A DNA stretch of 64,000 nt from Bacillus fonticola (GCF_012955605.1 NZ_CP052135.1:1771469-1835468); one strand, 5' to 3'; shown: positions 45,102-54,797, counted from the first letter of the stretch. Made by a program: numbers and translations. Notes: generated by a model not told the origin, from the letters alone.

Positions 45102-46300
45102 GCGAGTACTCTCTCCTTTATCTCTGCACGATCGTTACACAAGCTACCTTCGACGACGTGTTTTTCAATTTGTTGAAGCATATTTTTCACCCACGGTCCC
45201 CCAGTAGACTGCCTCCACCGTAGAAGATCATTTCCGGTTACGGCTAGTTGCTTTCGACTTGAAATTGGTAATGATTCCCATATTAAATGCACACCACGTT
45301 CTGCTATACTCTCCCAGCAAGCAATCATCTGTTCAATGTCTGTAGCCGTCTCTTTGCCATACGTATACACGCACCACTTCGTCCACTCACTTACTTTCAT
45401 GATCCGAAAACCGGTTAGTAGCACTTCGATTGCTTTTGTTTCTTCTCTGGAGAACTTCCATTCCTTCGCGATAGAAAATGCACTGTCGATACGAAGAACT
45501 TCGAGTATGAAGGCCCAAATTTGCCGGTGATTTAGCCTCGATAGATTTTTTTCTAGTAAGAGAGAGCGCGCATCACACTCAAACTTGCAAAGAACAGGTA
45601 ACTGCTCATGCAATCCAGTGTCAAAAAGCACCTTCAATGCCTCGTGACAATGCAAACCGTTTAATAACTTGTGGAATTCAACGCGATTCCGCTCCATGGC
45701 CACATGTTTCAATAATGATCGTTTGTTCCTTATCGCCTCGTCCACTTTTTCTGTAAGTGTAAACCCAAGCTGACTTTGAAATCGAACGGCGCGCATCATA
45801 CGTAGTGCATCTTCTTGAAACCGGTCATGGGCGTCCCCGACAGAGGCAATTGTGTGACTCTCGATGGCTTCTTTACCACGAAAGGGATCAATCCATTGTC
45901 CATCAACAGTCATCGCAATCGCGTTCATCGTGAAATCACGACGCATAAGGTCTTCTTCCACGTTCTGAACAAACTGAACAGAGGCAGGGTGACGATGATC
46001 TGCATACGTTCCTTCCGTTCGAAACGTCGTTACCTCATACCCCTGTCCCTTGTGAATCACGAGCACAGTACCATGCTCTATGCCAACCGGTACCGTTTTC
46101 TGAAATAATGTTTGCACTTGTTCAGGCGTTGCACTTGTCGTTATATCAATATCACCAACTTCGCGTCCTAACAATAAATCCCGTACGGACCCTCCAACAA
46201 AATACGCTTCGTACCCCGCGGAAAGGAGAGTTTCTAGAACAGGTTTAGCCTGTTGAAATGGATTTACTTCGTCACTTTGATACAACACTGTTGTACACAT
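45086..46300 (-). CDS. cca: CCA tRNA nucleotidyltransferase
   Basis: Adds or repairs the 3' CCA end of tRNAs. The class II signature is AYFVGGSVRDLLLGREVGDI with DIDITTSATPEQV (metal-binding DxD). RRDFTMNAIAM and DPFRGKEAIESH complete the head and neck domains. The C-terminal body is poorly conserved. The start is uncertain: ATG 46300 overlaps bshA by 29 bp and has only GAGG directly adjacent; the frame is open ten codons further upstream. About 404 aa. Confidence 0.93.
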   Translation of the reverse strand: MCTTVLYQSDEVNPFQQAKPVLETLLSAGYEAYFVGGSVRDLLLGREVGDIDITTSATPEQVQTLFQKTVPVGIEHGTVLVIHKGQGYEVTTFRTEGTYADHRHPASVQFVQNVEEDLMRRDFTMNAIAMTVDGQWIDPFRGKEAIESHTIASVGDAHDRFQEDALRMMRAVRFQSQLGFTLTEKVDEAIRNKRSLLKHVAMERNRVEFHKLLNGLHCHEALKVLFDTGLHEQLPVLCKFECDARSLLLEKNLSRLNHRQIWAFILEVLRIDSAFSIAKEWKFSREETKAIEVLLTGFRIMKVSEWTKWCVYTYGKETATDIEQMIACWESIAERGVHLIWESLPISSRKQLAVTGNDLLRWRQSTGGPWVKNMLQQIEKHVVEGSLCNDRAEIKERVLAWGNE

Positions 46301-47399
46301 CCTCGTACGCTTCAGTAATCGTTTCGGCACGAAAGTGGGTCATGACACGATCATACGAGGCTTTGCCCATCTTTTCGTGTAAAGCACTGTCTGTTAAAAG
46401 TTTTATCGTGTATGCGGCTATTTTATCAATGTCTCCAACAGAAGCAATAAAGCCTGTTTCCTCATGAATGATCACTTCTGGTATCCCACCAATATTTGTC
46501 CCGACACAAGGAACACCACAAGCCATTGCCTCTAGAGCAACTAAACCGAAGCTTTCCTTCTCACTCAGCAATAGCATACAGTCGCTCATACTGTAAATCT
46601 CCTCCAGACGGTCCTGCTTACCGAGAACTTTTACGTCTTCTATGAGTCCTAGATCTTCAATTAGATTGCGCACACGCTTCATCTCAGGGCCGTCCCCTAC
46701 AAGTATTAAAACACTATCCACTTCCTCACGAACTTTTGCAAATGCATAAATTACATCTGGTACGCGTTTGACAGCTCGAAAGTTCGAGACGTGAATACAA
46801 ACCTTTTTGTGAAGTGGAATCCCCCATTCTTCTTTTCCCAAAGCCTTGTCTCGGGGCTTATAAATACGTTCATCGACAAAATTGTAAACAGGCACAATTT
46901 TTTTATTTGGCTGTAGAAGCTGATCAGTCTGTTGAATGAGTGCTTCAGATACAGCGGTCACAGCATCGGACTCTTCAATTCCGAATCGAATCGCATCAGA
47001 AAGCGATGCATCGTATCCAAGCACAGTAATATCCGTTCCATGAAGCGTTGTGACAATCTTAACGTCTCGCTTTGCCATTTGCTTAGCCAAAATGGCGCAC
47101 ACTGCATGGGGTATTGCATAATGCACATGAAGAATATCTAATTTCTCGCGATTGATCACATCAGCCATTTTACTTGCTAGCGCAATGTCGTAAGGTGGAT
47201 ATTGAAAAACGGCGTATTGGTTAACCTCAACTTGGTGATACGAAATGTTAGAAACCGCTTTTTGCAGACGAAATGGTAAACTTGAAGAAATAAAATGGAT
47301 GCTGTATCCTTTTTCTGCTAATGATTTTCCAAGTTCAGTAGCGATAACCCCGGATCCTCCTACAGTTGGATAACAGATGATTCCGATGTTTAATGTCAT
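46272..47399 (-). CDS. bshA: Bacillithiol N-acetyl-glucosaminyl-malate synthase BshA
   Basis: First enzyme of bacillithiol synthesis; transfers GlcNAc from UDP-GlcNAc to L-malate. GT4 glycosyltransferase fold: N-terminal IGIICYPTVGGSGVIATELG, KIVTTLHGTDITVLGYD, and the C-terminal donor site VLILVGDGPEMKRV and LLSEKESFGLVALEAMACGV. Length is 375 aa. It starts 3 bp after bshB1, the next pathway enzyme. Confidence 0.97.
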   Translation of the reverse strand: MTLNIGIICYPTVGGSGVIATELGKSLAEKGYSIHFISSSLPFRLQKAVSNISYHQVEVNQYAVFQYPPYDIALASKMADVINREKLDILHVHYAIPHAVCAILAKQMAKRDVKIVTTLHGTDITVLGYDASLSDAIRFGIEESDAVTAVSEALIQQTDQLLQPNKKIVPVYNFVDERIYKPRDKALGKEEWGIPLHKKVCIHVSNFRAVKRVPDVIYAFAKVREEVDSVLILVGDGPEMKRVRNLIEDLGLIEDVKVLGKQDRLEEIYSMSDCMLLLSEKESFGLVALEAMACGVPCVGTNIGGIPEVIIHEETGFIASVGDIDKIAAYTIKLLTDSALHEKMGKASYDRVMTHFRAETITEAYEDVYNSVVSK

Positions 47400-47402
47400 T
47401 CG

Positions 47403-48104
47403 TTACACTCCTAAGTCGTCTTGGTGTAACACGAGCGGGGTTTTCGAAAAGAAACCCTCTGCATATTCCACTCCGATTTCTTTTCCAAATAGCTTCTCCC
47501 GTGCTTCTAGTCGCGCTATATAATCGTCCGTTAATGGCGTTTTAACCGAGTCAGCACCGAGTGTAAATTGAGATGCATACGCTGTAAGACTCTCCTTTTT
47601 TTGGACAAAGGTACTTGAAATATCCACGTAAAAGTGTGGCTTATGAAAGCCGTTTAGTATGTAGGCGTACTGCTTTGAAACTTTATGCGACTGAGATTGT
47701 GGTGCGAATTTCCGAATACCTGCCGAAAACACAGCTTCTTGTACGAGGTGGGCTATCTGAACATGATCTGGATGGCGATCTTCTTCGTACGGATGAAATA
47801 CGATGCTCGGACGAACTGATCTTAATACGTGAACGATGCGGTGAATGGCTTCCCTTTCATTTTCACGCAAACCACGATCAGGAAGCTGCAAGTTAATGCG
47901 CTCTTGAATCCCGAGAACATCACCCGCCCTCCTCGCTTCTTCCCTACGCAAGGAAGGTGTCCCATTTGAGGAAAGTTCAGCTTCCGTTCCGTCACAGATG
48001 GAGACAGTTTTCCCACTTTGTACAAGGAGTGCAATCGTTCCAGCCATGCCAATTTCTACGTCATCAGCATGAGCACCTATGCATAATACATCAGCTTGTT
48101 TCAA
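47403..48104 (-). CDS. bshB1: Bacillithiol biosynthesis deacetylase BshB1
   Basis: Removes the acetyl group from GlcNAc-malate. The zinc-binding motif is in [20 protein letters not shown], with the second His in [20 protein letters not shown]. Length is 233 aa from TTG 48104, chosen because AGGAAG lies 6 nt upstream and the product aligns with the B. subtilis N-terminus. This start overlaps the end of mgsA by 14 bp. Confidence 0.95.
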   Translation of the reverse strand: MKQADVLCIGAHADDVEIGMAGTIALLVQSGKTVSICDGTEAELSSNGTPSLRREEARRAGDVLGIQERINLQLPDRGLRENEREAIHRIVHVLRSVRPSIVFHPYEEDRHPDHVQIAHLVQEAVFSAGIRKFAPQSQSHKVSKQYAYILNGFHKPHFYVDISSTFVQKKESLTAYASQFTLGADSVKTPLTDDYIARLEAREKLFGKEIGVEYAEGFFSKTPLVLHQDDLGV

Positions 48105-48516
48105 TAGAATCTTCCTGTTCCTCGAGCGTCCGCCATGCAAGATCGCCGCGTTCAATACCTTTGATTAACACTTCAGCGCTCCCCAAATTAGTTGCTAAAG
48201 GAATTGCGTATACATCACACAACCGAACAAGAGCAGTCACGTCTGGCTCATGAGACTGCGCTGTTAAAGGATCGCGAAGGAAAAATATGGAGTCCATTTT
48301 GTTGTTTGCTATTTGCGCACCAATTTGTTGGTCACCTCCGAGCGGTCCGGACTGAAATCGATAAACAGATAAACCCGTTTCCTCTTGAATACGTGTTCCT
48401 GTTGTTCCAGTCGCGTAGAGTTGGTGTTTTTCAAAAATATGCTTGTAAGCAGTTGCAAACCGCACTAAATCGTTCTTTTTCTTATCATGGGCAATAAGGG
48501 CAATGTGGAGAGTCAA
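48091..48516 (-). CDS. mgsA: Methylglyoxal synthase
   Basis: Converts dihydroxyacetone phosphate to methylglyoxal as a glycolytic overflow. [55 protein letters not shown] (catalytic Asp) and [16 protein letters not shown] are diagnostic. Length is 141 aa. The start is TTG 48516 with GGAGG 8 nt upstream. Bacillithiol is used to detoxify methylglyoxal, so the neighbourhood with bshB1 and bshA makes functional sense. Confidence 0.97.
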   Translation of the reverse strand: MTLHIALIAHDKKKNDLVRFATAYKHIFEKHQLYATGTTGTRIQEETGLSVYRFQSGPLGGDQQIGAQIANNKMDSIFFLRDPLTAQSHEPDVTALVRLCDVYAIPLATNLGSAEVLIKGIERGDLAWRTLEEQEDSIETS

Positions 48517-48737
48517 TCGTCACGCCTCCGTTCTAAAATTTTTTTGTATGGAAAAGGGGCGGAGTTACGCAGAATCTTAACATTCTGTTAATCATCCTAT
48601 TAGAGAACCACTTCGGATACCGTATTCCTAGATGGCTCGGGGCTTCACTCGCACCGCCTTGATCACAACTAGACTGCTTGAGATTAGTTTCCATGCATAG
48701 TTAAGTGCTCAGCTTATGAGTGTTTTCTGTTATTAAT

Positions 48738-49535
48738 CTAATCTAGAATAGATTCTAAACCGTACACGAACTCTTCAAGTTGCATGACTACTTTACAGGC
48801 ATGATGAACACCCGACATGAAAGATGCGCGATCGTACGAATCATGGCGAATCGTGAGCGTTTGTCCACTAGCTCCAAACATGACTTGTTGATGGGCAATA
48901 AGACCTGGCAATCGAACACTGTGTATTCTCATTCCATCCACGTCCGCCCCCCGAGCTCCTGCGATCGTTTCCACTTCATCGAGATGACCTTGAGGCTTAC
49001 CTTCTCTCTCCGTTTGAATTAGTTGTGCCGTTTTAACAGCTGTTCCCGACGGAGCATCTTTCTTTTGATCATGATGTAACTCGAGAATTTCAACATCTTG
49101 AAAGTGTTTAGCTGCCATTTGCGCAAATTTCATCATCAGAATAGCACCTACCGCAAAGTTAGGAGCTACGATACAACCGAGCTTTTTATCATTAGCAGTT
49201 GCTTCCAACGTAGCCAATTCCTCATCTGTAAAGCCAGTTGCTCCGATAACAGGGCGAACACCCGCAGTCATTGCAGCTAAACTATTTGGATAAGCAGCTT
49301 CTCTTACGGACAAGTCTATGTATACGTCAGCTTCCACTTGAGAAAAACATTCCTCTGCAGTTGCAAACACTGGGCAAGATTGCGTCGTATTTACGATGTC
49401 GGAAACATTCACTCCTTTGTGCTTATAATCAATTACAGCAACTAGCTCAAGCTCTTCATTTTGTTCGGTTAGTTTGACAGCCTCCTGCCCCATTTTCCCA
49501 CGGGGTCCACTAATCACAACTCGCAATATACTCAT
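48738..49535 (-). CDS. dapB: 4-hydroxy-tetrahydrodipicolinate reductase
   Basis: Diaminopimelate/lysine pathway enzyme using NAD(P)H. The nucleotide loop is VVISGPRGKMGQEAV. The catalytic segment is ELHHDQKKDAPSGTAVKTA. IRHDSYDRASFMSGV lies near the C-terminus. Length is 265 aa. It overlaps ypjD by 4 bp. The 221 bp downstream, before mgsA, shows nothing recognisable. Confidence 0.97.
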   Translation of the reverse strand: MSILRVVISGPRGKMGQEAVKLTEQNEELELVAVIDYKHKGVNVSDIVNTTQSCPVFATAEECFSQVEADVYIDLSVREAAYPNSLAAMTAGVRPVIGATGFTDEELATLEATANDKKLGCIVAPNFAVGAILMMKFAQMAAKHFQDVEILELHHDQKKDAPSGTAVKTAQLIQTEREGKPQGHLDEVETIAGARGADVDGMRIHSVRLPGLIAHQQVMFGASGQTLTIRHDSYDRASFMSGVHHACKVVMQLEEFVYGLESILD

Positions 49536-49867
49536 CCCTTCTCAATCGGTGTCCAACGATCTTTGTCTCTTATTTGAAATTTATTCATGACCGTGTTATG
49601 TGCATCCGCTAAAGAAATGTTTAAAGAGTTTGCCATGCAGATTAACACAAATAATACATCACCAAGTTCTTCTTCAATAGACTTGATTTCCTCTGTAGAC
49701 TTTTTCGGTTTTTCTCCATAAACATGGTTTACCTCTCTAGCTAATTCCCCGAGCTCCTCGGTAAGTCGCGCTGTGAGAGCGAGTGGGCTAAAGTATCCTT
49801 CTTTGAATTGGGAAATGTATGCGTCTACTTCTTGTTGAAGCACGTCCATTGTTTTTTCTTCGGCCAT
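49532..49867 (-). CDS. ypjD: MazG-like nucleotide pyrophosphohydrolase YpjD
   Basis: A 111-residue all-helical NTP pyrophosphohydrolase. The metal-binding pattern is RLTEELGELAREVNHVYGEK, followed by KSIEEELGDVLFVLICMANS (EExxE and ExxD motifs). Such proteins clean damaged or excess nucleotides. It lies directly before dapB, the B. subtilis order. Confidence 0.92.
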   Translation of the reverse strand: MAEEKTMDVLQQEVDAYISQFKEGYFSPLALTARLTEELGELAREVNHVYGEKPKKSTEEIKSIEEELGDVLFVLICMANSLNISLADAHNTVMNKFQIRDKDRWTPIEKG

Positions 49868-50022
49868 ATTACGTTCCCTCCACTAGTTCGTCTGTTTCAT
49901 CGTAGCGAAAGCACGCTGAAATTACAATGTTCGTTACTCGAGGGGTGTTGTCTCTTGTGAGGGGTTTCTTTATAATGGCTTGGAACACGTTGTCATTATT
50001 TTGAAAAGGAGGGCTCCCATCA

Positions 50023-50889
50023 ATGAAGCCCCATCTTAAAAATACTATTGCCATCCTCATAGGTTCGGCTATTTTCTCATTCGGACTCGTTCATTTTAAT
50101 ATGCAAAACAATCTGGCTGAAGGTGGATTTACCGGAATTACGCTTCTCTTTTACTTTCTGTTCTCGATTGATCCGTCGTATTCAAATTTAGTATTAAATA
50201 TTCCGCTCTTTTTTATAGGATGGAAACTTCTTGGGCGGCAATCTTTTCTTTATACCGTTCTAGGAACAGTAAGTTTAAGTATGTTCCTATGGGTGTTTCA
50301 GCGGTATCAATGGAATATTCCTCTTCAGGATGACTTGGCGTTGGCGGCGTTGTTTGCTGGAGTGTTTATCGGGGTAGGGCTCGGAACTATTTTTCGTTAT
50401 GGAGGAACGACAGGGGGAGTCGACATTATTGCACGGCTCGTTCATAAGTACATTGGTTGGAGCATGGGAAAAACCATGTTCATTTTCGACTTCTTTGTCA
50501 TCGCACTATCGCTTGCTACTTATTTAGATTATCGGGAAGCTATGTACACACTTGTGGCGGTCTTTGTCGGAGCACGTGTAGTAGACTTTATGCAGGAGGG
50601 CGCTTATGCGGCACGTGGAGCGTTGATTATCTCTGAGCAACATGAAAAGATCGCTGAACACATCATGGAGCAAATGGAACGTGGCGTAACCGTATTGAAA
50701 GCACACGGCTCGTTTACGAAGCAAGATCGCAATGTTCTATACTGTGTTGTAGGAAAAAACGAGGTAATTCGATTAAAAACAATCATTCAAGATGTAGATC
50801 CCCACGCCTTCGTGTCTGTGACAACTGTACACGACGTTTTAGGAGAAGGATTTACACTAGATGAGAACAAGTTACCTCTGCAAAAATAA
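50023..50889 (+). CDS. ypjC: YitT-family (UPF0750) membrane protein YpjC
   Basis: A 288-residue protein with about five hydrophobic segments in the first 190 residues (for example IAILIGSAIFSFGLVHFNMQ, NLVLNIPLFFIGWKLLG). A C-terminal soluble DUF2179 domain follows (ERGVTVLKAHGSFTKQDRNV, LYCVVGKNEVIRLKTIIQ). AAAGGAGGG precedes the ATG. The position between ypjD and ypjB matches ypjC, here transcribed away from ypjD. Function unknown. Confidence 0.88.
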   Translation: MKPHLKNTIAILIGSAIFSFGLVHFNMQNNLAEGGFTGITLLFYFLFSIDPSYSNLVLNIPLFFIGWKLLGRQSFLYTVLGTVSLSMFLWVFQRYQWNIPLQDDLALAALFAGVFIGVGLGTIFRYGGTTGGVDIIARLVHKYIGWSMGKTMFIFDFFVIALSLATYLDYREAMYTLVAVFVGARVVDFMQEGAYAARGALIISEQHEKIAEHIMEQMERGVTVLKAHGSFTKQDRNVLYCVVGKNEVIRLKTIIQDVDPHAFVSVTTVHDVLGEGFTLDENKLPLQK

Positions 50890-50922
50890 GAAAAAAAGAC
50901 TTGACCAAGTGGTCGAGTCTTT
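50886..50922. terminator. Bidirectional terminator between ypjC and the YugP-type gene
   Basis: AAGACTTGACC (50896-50906) pairs with GGTCGAGTCTT (50911-50921) around AAGT, with one T-G pair. T-rich tracts follow on both strands; the minus-strand side has a run of seven T. The metallopeptidase stop codon is at the right end of the stem. Confidence 0.85.
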
Positions 50923-51601
50923 AATCATCATTGTTCAGCCCTATAAACATGAGAATAAATCTAGCTAGTTCAAGAAGTGCGATTAAGGCAGCAGCCACGT
51001 ATGTGAAAGCAGCAGCGTTTAACACTTTCTTCGTTACGCGTTCTTCATCATTTCGGATTACACCGTGGGAAACGATTTGATCCATGGCACGGGAGGATGC
51101 ATTAAACTCTACAGGTAATGTTACGAACTGGAACAATACCGCAGCTGCAAAAAAGATGATCCCGAGAAGTAATAAGTTTGTGGCACTAAACAACATTCCA
51201 GCAATGATTAAGATCATCGAAAAGTTAGATCCTAAGTTCGCCACAGGAACGAGTGTATGGCGGAATCGAAGAAATGCGTAGCGTTCAGCATCTTGAATCG
51301 CATGTCCAACCTCATGAGCACTAATGGCAGCAGCAGCCACTGAACGTCCATGATAGTTGCCAGACGAGAGACGGACTACTTTTGAACGTGGGTCGTAATG
51401 GTCTGAGAGTTTCCCTCGAGTTTCTTCAATCTGCACATCGTACAGACCATTGTCATTCAAAATTTTCCTCGCCACTTCGTACCCGGTTAAACCCGAAGAT
51501 GAGGCGACTTTCGAGTACTTCTTATACGTATTTTTCACACGCATGTTCGCCCATAGAGGAACGATCAGAAGAATGGCAAAGTAGATGAGAAATCCACCCA
51601 T
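50921..51601 (-). CDS. YugP-type zinc metallopeptidase (Zn_peptidase_2)
   Basis: A 226-residue membrane protein. One hydrophobic segment at the N-terminus (GGFLIYFAILLIVPLWANM) and further ones in the second half (MILIIAGMLFSATNLLLLG and AALIALLELARFILMFIGL). The zinc motif HEVGH is in AISAHEVGHAIQDAERYAFL. This is the architecture of B. subtilis YugP. The substrate is unknown. GGAGG precedes the ATG. In B. subtilis the gene is elsewhere, so its place between ypjC and ypjB is a local difference. Confidence 0.88.
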   Translation of the reverse strand: MGGFLIYFAILLIVPLWANMRVKNTYKKYSKVASSSGLTGYEVARKILNDNGLYDVQIEETRGKLSDHYDPRSKVVRLSSGNYHGRSVAAAAISAHEVGHAIQDAERYAFLRFRHTLVPVANLGSNFSMILIIAGMLFSATNLLLLGIIFFAAAVLFQFVTLPVEFNASSRAMDQIVSHGVIRNDEERVTKKVLNAAAFTYVAAALIALLELARFILMFIGLNNDD

Positions 51602-51663
51602 GTCGATGTTACCTCCAGTACTAATTTCGATTACTTTTATTTTATGAAGTTTGCCTTAGAATG

Positions 51664-52461
51664 TCAATCTCTTTGCTTTTTACGTGCCTGTTGCTTCTCT
51701 TTATCACCTTTATACTTTCTAAAGCCGACATAAGAGAGAGTAGCCACAATGATGCTACCCGTTGTAAACATCACCCAGAGAAGAGACGGATCTGCTTCAT
51801 CCTCTTCCCCTTCGTACAAACTAGTTAAATCGGCCTCTAAACTCACAAGCTCTCCGTACGCCTTCGTTCCATTTGCAAGCACTTCGGGGCGGTAATTATC
51901 AATATAGTGTACCCTGGCATCCACTTTTTGCACGAGTTCGTCTGGAGCATCAATTTTCGCACTTGGATAGATCGTTTCATACTGCTTCATAAATACGTCT
52001 AATATGAAGTGAAATTGTTCTTGATCTCCATTATCTACAGCGTCTAGCATTTGCTGATAGTACGAGAGCATTTGCGCCTTCGTTTCTTTCCAAAGCGGCT
52101 CCTGCTCAGAATGAAGAGCATCCACAACTAAGTACAGTCCTGTAGCAGAACGAATCCGCTCCTCTTTCGTTGTCGGTTCTCTTAAGACGCGCTCTGTTTC
52201 TTCGTAAAGAGATAAAACAGTTTGAGAAGCCTCACTATTTTCCCAACCGGATAGGGATTGCTGCATGGCCCCTTCCATTTCTTGTAACAACCGATACGCC
52301 TCTGCAGGACGATTCATCTTCGTAAAATGGAGTACATCTTGAGCCTGGTCGTGGAGGGTTGCGTAGGGGTTTTCTGCTACAGCAACAAGATTTGTTGACA
52401 TAAAAAGTGTAAGTAGTAGGATGGTTACGGTTGATCGAATCAAAATGAGTCCCCCCTTCAT
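51664..52461 (-). CDS. ypjB: Sporulation protein YpjB
   Basis: A 265-residue exported membrane protein. A signal peptide (STVTILLLTLFMSTNLVAVA) is followed by a helical extracytoplasmic region and a C-terminal transmembrane segment (LLWVMFTTGSIIVATLSYVG) with a Lys/Gln-rich cytoplasmic end. YpjB family proteins are linked to sporulation. The ATG at 52461 is shown; a TTG at 52443 has a better ribosome site (AAGGGGGG) and may be the real start, which would shorten the protein by six residues. Confidence 0.87.
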   Translation of the reverse strand: MKGGLILIRSTVTILLLTLFMSTNLVAVAENPYATLHDQAQDVLHFTKMNRPAEAYRLLQEMEGAMQQSLSGWENSEASQTVLSLYEETERVLREPTTKEERIRSATGLYLVVDALHSEQEPLWKETKAQMLSYYQQMLDAVDNGDQEQFHFILDVFMKQYETIYPSAKIDAPDELVQKVDARVHYIDNYRPEVLANGTKAYGELVSLEADLTSLYEGEEDEADPSLLWVMFTTGSIIVATLSYVGFRKYKGDKEKQQARKKQRD

Positions 52462-52502
52462 TTCCTCTTCACATACTTATGAAGGGTGGGACAAGTTTAG
52501 AC

Positions 52503-53105
52503 CTAGGAATCCATGTCCCAAGTCATTTTTTTCTTACGAAGCGTGAGGTAATACGTTAACATTAACGTAGCGGTGGATAACCAAAACGTAAAGTACCCGA
52601 TTTGTAAGGCATAGTCAGTAAGAGAGCTGTAACGTGGGTACATAAGAAACACGTAATCAATGATTTCATTGTTATACAGCCAAACGGCGGCAACGAAGAA
52701 ATGCCACAGCTTGATTCGATAAAAAGGAGCGTACAACACGCCTTGAATGGCCATACCTAGATGAGATGCAATTAACATATAGCCCGTCCAATGTAACTCC
52801 CCCTCTACAGCTAGAGTCAATAAGTTCATAACAACAGCCCACAGTCCGTATTTCACGAGTGACGTAATCGCTAACGCTTCAATCAATCCCCACTGTTGTT
52901 TAAGTAAATAGGCAAAAAGAACAATCGTAAAAAACAGACTTGCAGTGGGACTGTCAGGAACAAAGATATAAAATTGCGCAGGAGTCCTTTCTAATTGTGG
53001 TCCATACCAAATATAACCATATACCGTTCCCCCTAGGTTAATAAGGAAAAGGAGAAGTAAAAATGAGCGTTGCTTGAGCACGTAAGGAACATACTGTGAC
53101 ATCAT
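52503..53105 (-). CDS. ypjA: YpjA family membrane protein (DUF1405)
   Basis: A 200-residue polytopic membrane protein with about six hydrophobic segments (FLLLLFLINLGGTVYGYIWY; ASLFFTIVLFAYLL; LIASHLGMAIQGVLYAPFY and others). The YGYIWYGPQL and LYAPFYR patches are characteristic of DUF1405. ATG 53105 has AAGGAGG 8 nt upstream; the frame runs 13 codons further without support. In Bacillus it lies directly after qcrC, as here. Function unknown. Confidence 0.9.
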   Translation of the reverse strand: MMSQYVPYVLKQRSFLLLLFLINLGGTVYGYIWYGPQLERTPAQFYIFVPDSPTASLFFTIVLFAYLLKQQWGLIEALAITSLVKYGLWAVVMNLLTLAVEGELHWTGYMLIASHLGMAIQGVLYAPFYRIKLWHFFVAAVWLYNNEIIDYVFLMYPRYSSLTDYALQIGYFTFWLSTATLMLTYYLTLRKKKMTWDMDS

Positions 53106-53167
53106 GCATAGAACCTCCTTCGCGAAATAGACAATTAAAAACACCTATTATTTTCGTATGAAACTAA

Positions 53168-53201
53168 CAAGGAAAAGGACTGACACGATTGCCAGCCCTT
53201 C
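53168..53201 (-). terminator. Terminator of qcrABC
   Basis: On the minus strand AAGGGCTG and CAGTCCTT form an 8-bp stem (one G-T pair) with a 10-nt loop, followed by TTCC. It lies 5 bp after the qcrC stop. The T-tract is short, so read-through into ypjA is possible. Confidence 0.55.
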
Positions 53202-53205
53202 AGTC

Positions 53206-54081
53206 TTATTCTTCACCTGCAGTTTCGTCGGATGTGCCACCAGATTCTTCGTCGCTGGCCTCTTCCTCTGATCCCTCTTCGGTTGAACCTTCTGCTCCGC
53301 CTTCAGCTAGATTCGCTTCATCCTCATAAGCGACAGTTAAGATAAAGTTTGCTAACGTAGTCAATTCTTCTTCAGTACCTTGAAATTGACCTGCTGGCAT
53401 ATTCCCCATTCCGTTTACAGCGATATCTTTTATATAGTTTGGATCGTTGGCAACTTCGAGAAGAGCAGGAGCACCAGCCCCACCTTGTAGGTCTGTACCG
53501 TGACAGCTAATACAAGACTGAGAATAAATCTCATAGCCTGCAGATTCTTTATCGATATTAGCCTCTACGATTTGCCCTTGACGTTCAGCAGCTTCCCAGT
53601 CGTGCGTGACGACAGATTCCCAAGTCAAGAAAATAGTTGCGGTCAACCCTAATAACATGAATCCGACCGCTATCGGACGCTTCGTAGGTCGACGTTCTGG
53701 ACCACGGTCTAAAAATGGTGCGAGTAGAAGTGCGCCAAACGCAACACCTGGAATTACTAATGCACCGATCACATTATACGGCCCTGAAGCGTATTGGTAC
53801 TTTAATAATTGATAAAGAAATAAGAAATACCAGTCAGGTAACGGAATATAGGTCGTATCTGTAGGATCTGCCATACGCTCTAACGGTGGTTCTTCAGCGG
53901 CAGTCATAATGAGAAATCCTACAAGAAAGACAGCACCCACCATCCATTCACGAAGAAGGAAGTTCGGCCAAAAGGCTTCCGTTTTTCCTGGGTATTCGGA
54001 ATAGTCCTTCGGAACATTCGGCTTACGATTAGCTGATACGCGTGAATCCCCGACAAACTTCATACCTTTACCACGATGCAT
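53206..54081 (-). CDS. qcrC: Menaquinol:cytochrome c reductase, cytochrome b/c subunit QcrC
   Basis: Fusion of the subunit IV-like half of cytochrome b with a C-terminal cytochrome c. Membrane segments include REWMVGAVFLVGFLIMTAAE and VIGALVIPGVAFGALLLAPF; PLPDWYFLFLYQLLKY is the quinol-site region. The covalent haem motif is CISCHG, with the axial Met probably in GMGNMPAGQF. The last ~35 residues are almost all Glu, Ser, Gly and Asp, which makes the protein 291 aa, longer than B. subtilis QcrC (about 255). Confidence 0.95.
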   Translation of the reverse strand: MHRGKGMKFVGDSRVSANRKPNVPKDYSEYPGKTEAFWPNFLLREWMVGAVFLVGFLIMTAAEEPPLERMADPTDTTYIPLPDWYFLFLYQLLKYQYASGPYNVIGALVIPGVAFGALLLAPFLDRGPERRPTKRPIAVGFMLLGLTATIFLTWESVVTHDWEAAERQGQIVEANIDKESAGYEIYSQSCISCHGTDLQGGAGAPALLEVANDPNYIKDIAVNGMGNMPAGQFQGTEEELTTLANFILTVAYEDEANLAEGGAEGSTEEGSEEEASDEESGGTSDETAGEE

Positions 54082-54117
54082 GGTTCAAGTCCCCTCCTTT
54101 TTTTCAGTGTCTGCTTT

Positions 54118-54792
54118 TTATAGTGGTCCAGAAATCCCTTGCTTCCGGATCATCATGAAGTGCGCTCCCATCAAGCCGAGCAAAGCAGCAGGAAGGAAGA
54201 AAACATGAATAGCAAAAAACCGCGTTAGCGTTTGTGCCCCGATGATTCTCACGTCACCTGCTAACAATACCTTAATTTGATCTCCGATAATAGGGGTCGC
54301 CGCTGCAATTTCCAACCCTACTTTCGTTGCAAAAAGGGCTTTCATATCCCATGGAAGTAAGTAACCAGTGAATCCAAGTCCAAGCATAACAAAGAAAATA
54401 AGAACTCCGACTACCCAATTCAATTCACGTGGCTTTTTGTAAGCGCCTTGGAAGAACACACGCAACGTATGTAAGAACATCATCACAATGACTACACTCG
54501 CGCCCCAATGGTGCATTCCACGAACAATCGTTCCGAATGCCACTTCATTTTGTAAATAATAAACGGATTCCCACGCATTTTTAATATCTGGAACGTAATA
54601 CATAGTTAAGAACATTCCAGATAAAATTTGAATGACGGTTACAAAAAATGTGAGTCCGCCAAAGCAATAAACAAACGCAGAAAAATGATGCGCCGGGTTT
54701 ACATGCTCTGGTACTTCATGATCGGCTATGTCACGCCATAGAGGTGTTATATCAAGGCGTTCATCGACCCAGTCGTATATTTTATTCAGCAT
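54118..54792 (-). CDS. qcrB: Menaquinol:cytochrome c reductase, cytochrome b6 subunit QcrB
   Basis: Cytochrome b core with four membrane helices and two b haems. MLNKIYDWVDERLDITPLWR and HHFSAFVYCFGGLTFFVTVI are typical; Cys43 in VYCFGG is the residue that attaches an extra c-type haem in Bacillus and b6f enzymes. MHHWGASVVIVMMFLHTLRV holds haem ligands. Length is 224 aa. It lies between qcrA and qcrC. Confidence 0.97.
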   Translation of the reverse strand: MLNKIYDWVDERLDITPLWRDIADHEVPEHVNPAHHFSAFVYCFGGLTFFVTVIQILSGMFLTMYYVPDIKNAWESVYYLQNEVAFGTIVRGMHHWGASVVIVMMFLHTLRVFFQGAYKKPRELNWVVGVLIFFVMLGLGFTGYLLPWDMKALFATKVGLEIAAATPIIGDQIKVLLAGDVRIIGAQTLTRFFAIHVFFLPAALLGLMGAHFMMIRKQGISGPL

Positions 54793-54797
54793 GTCGA

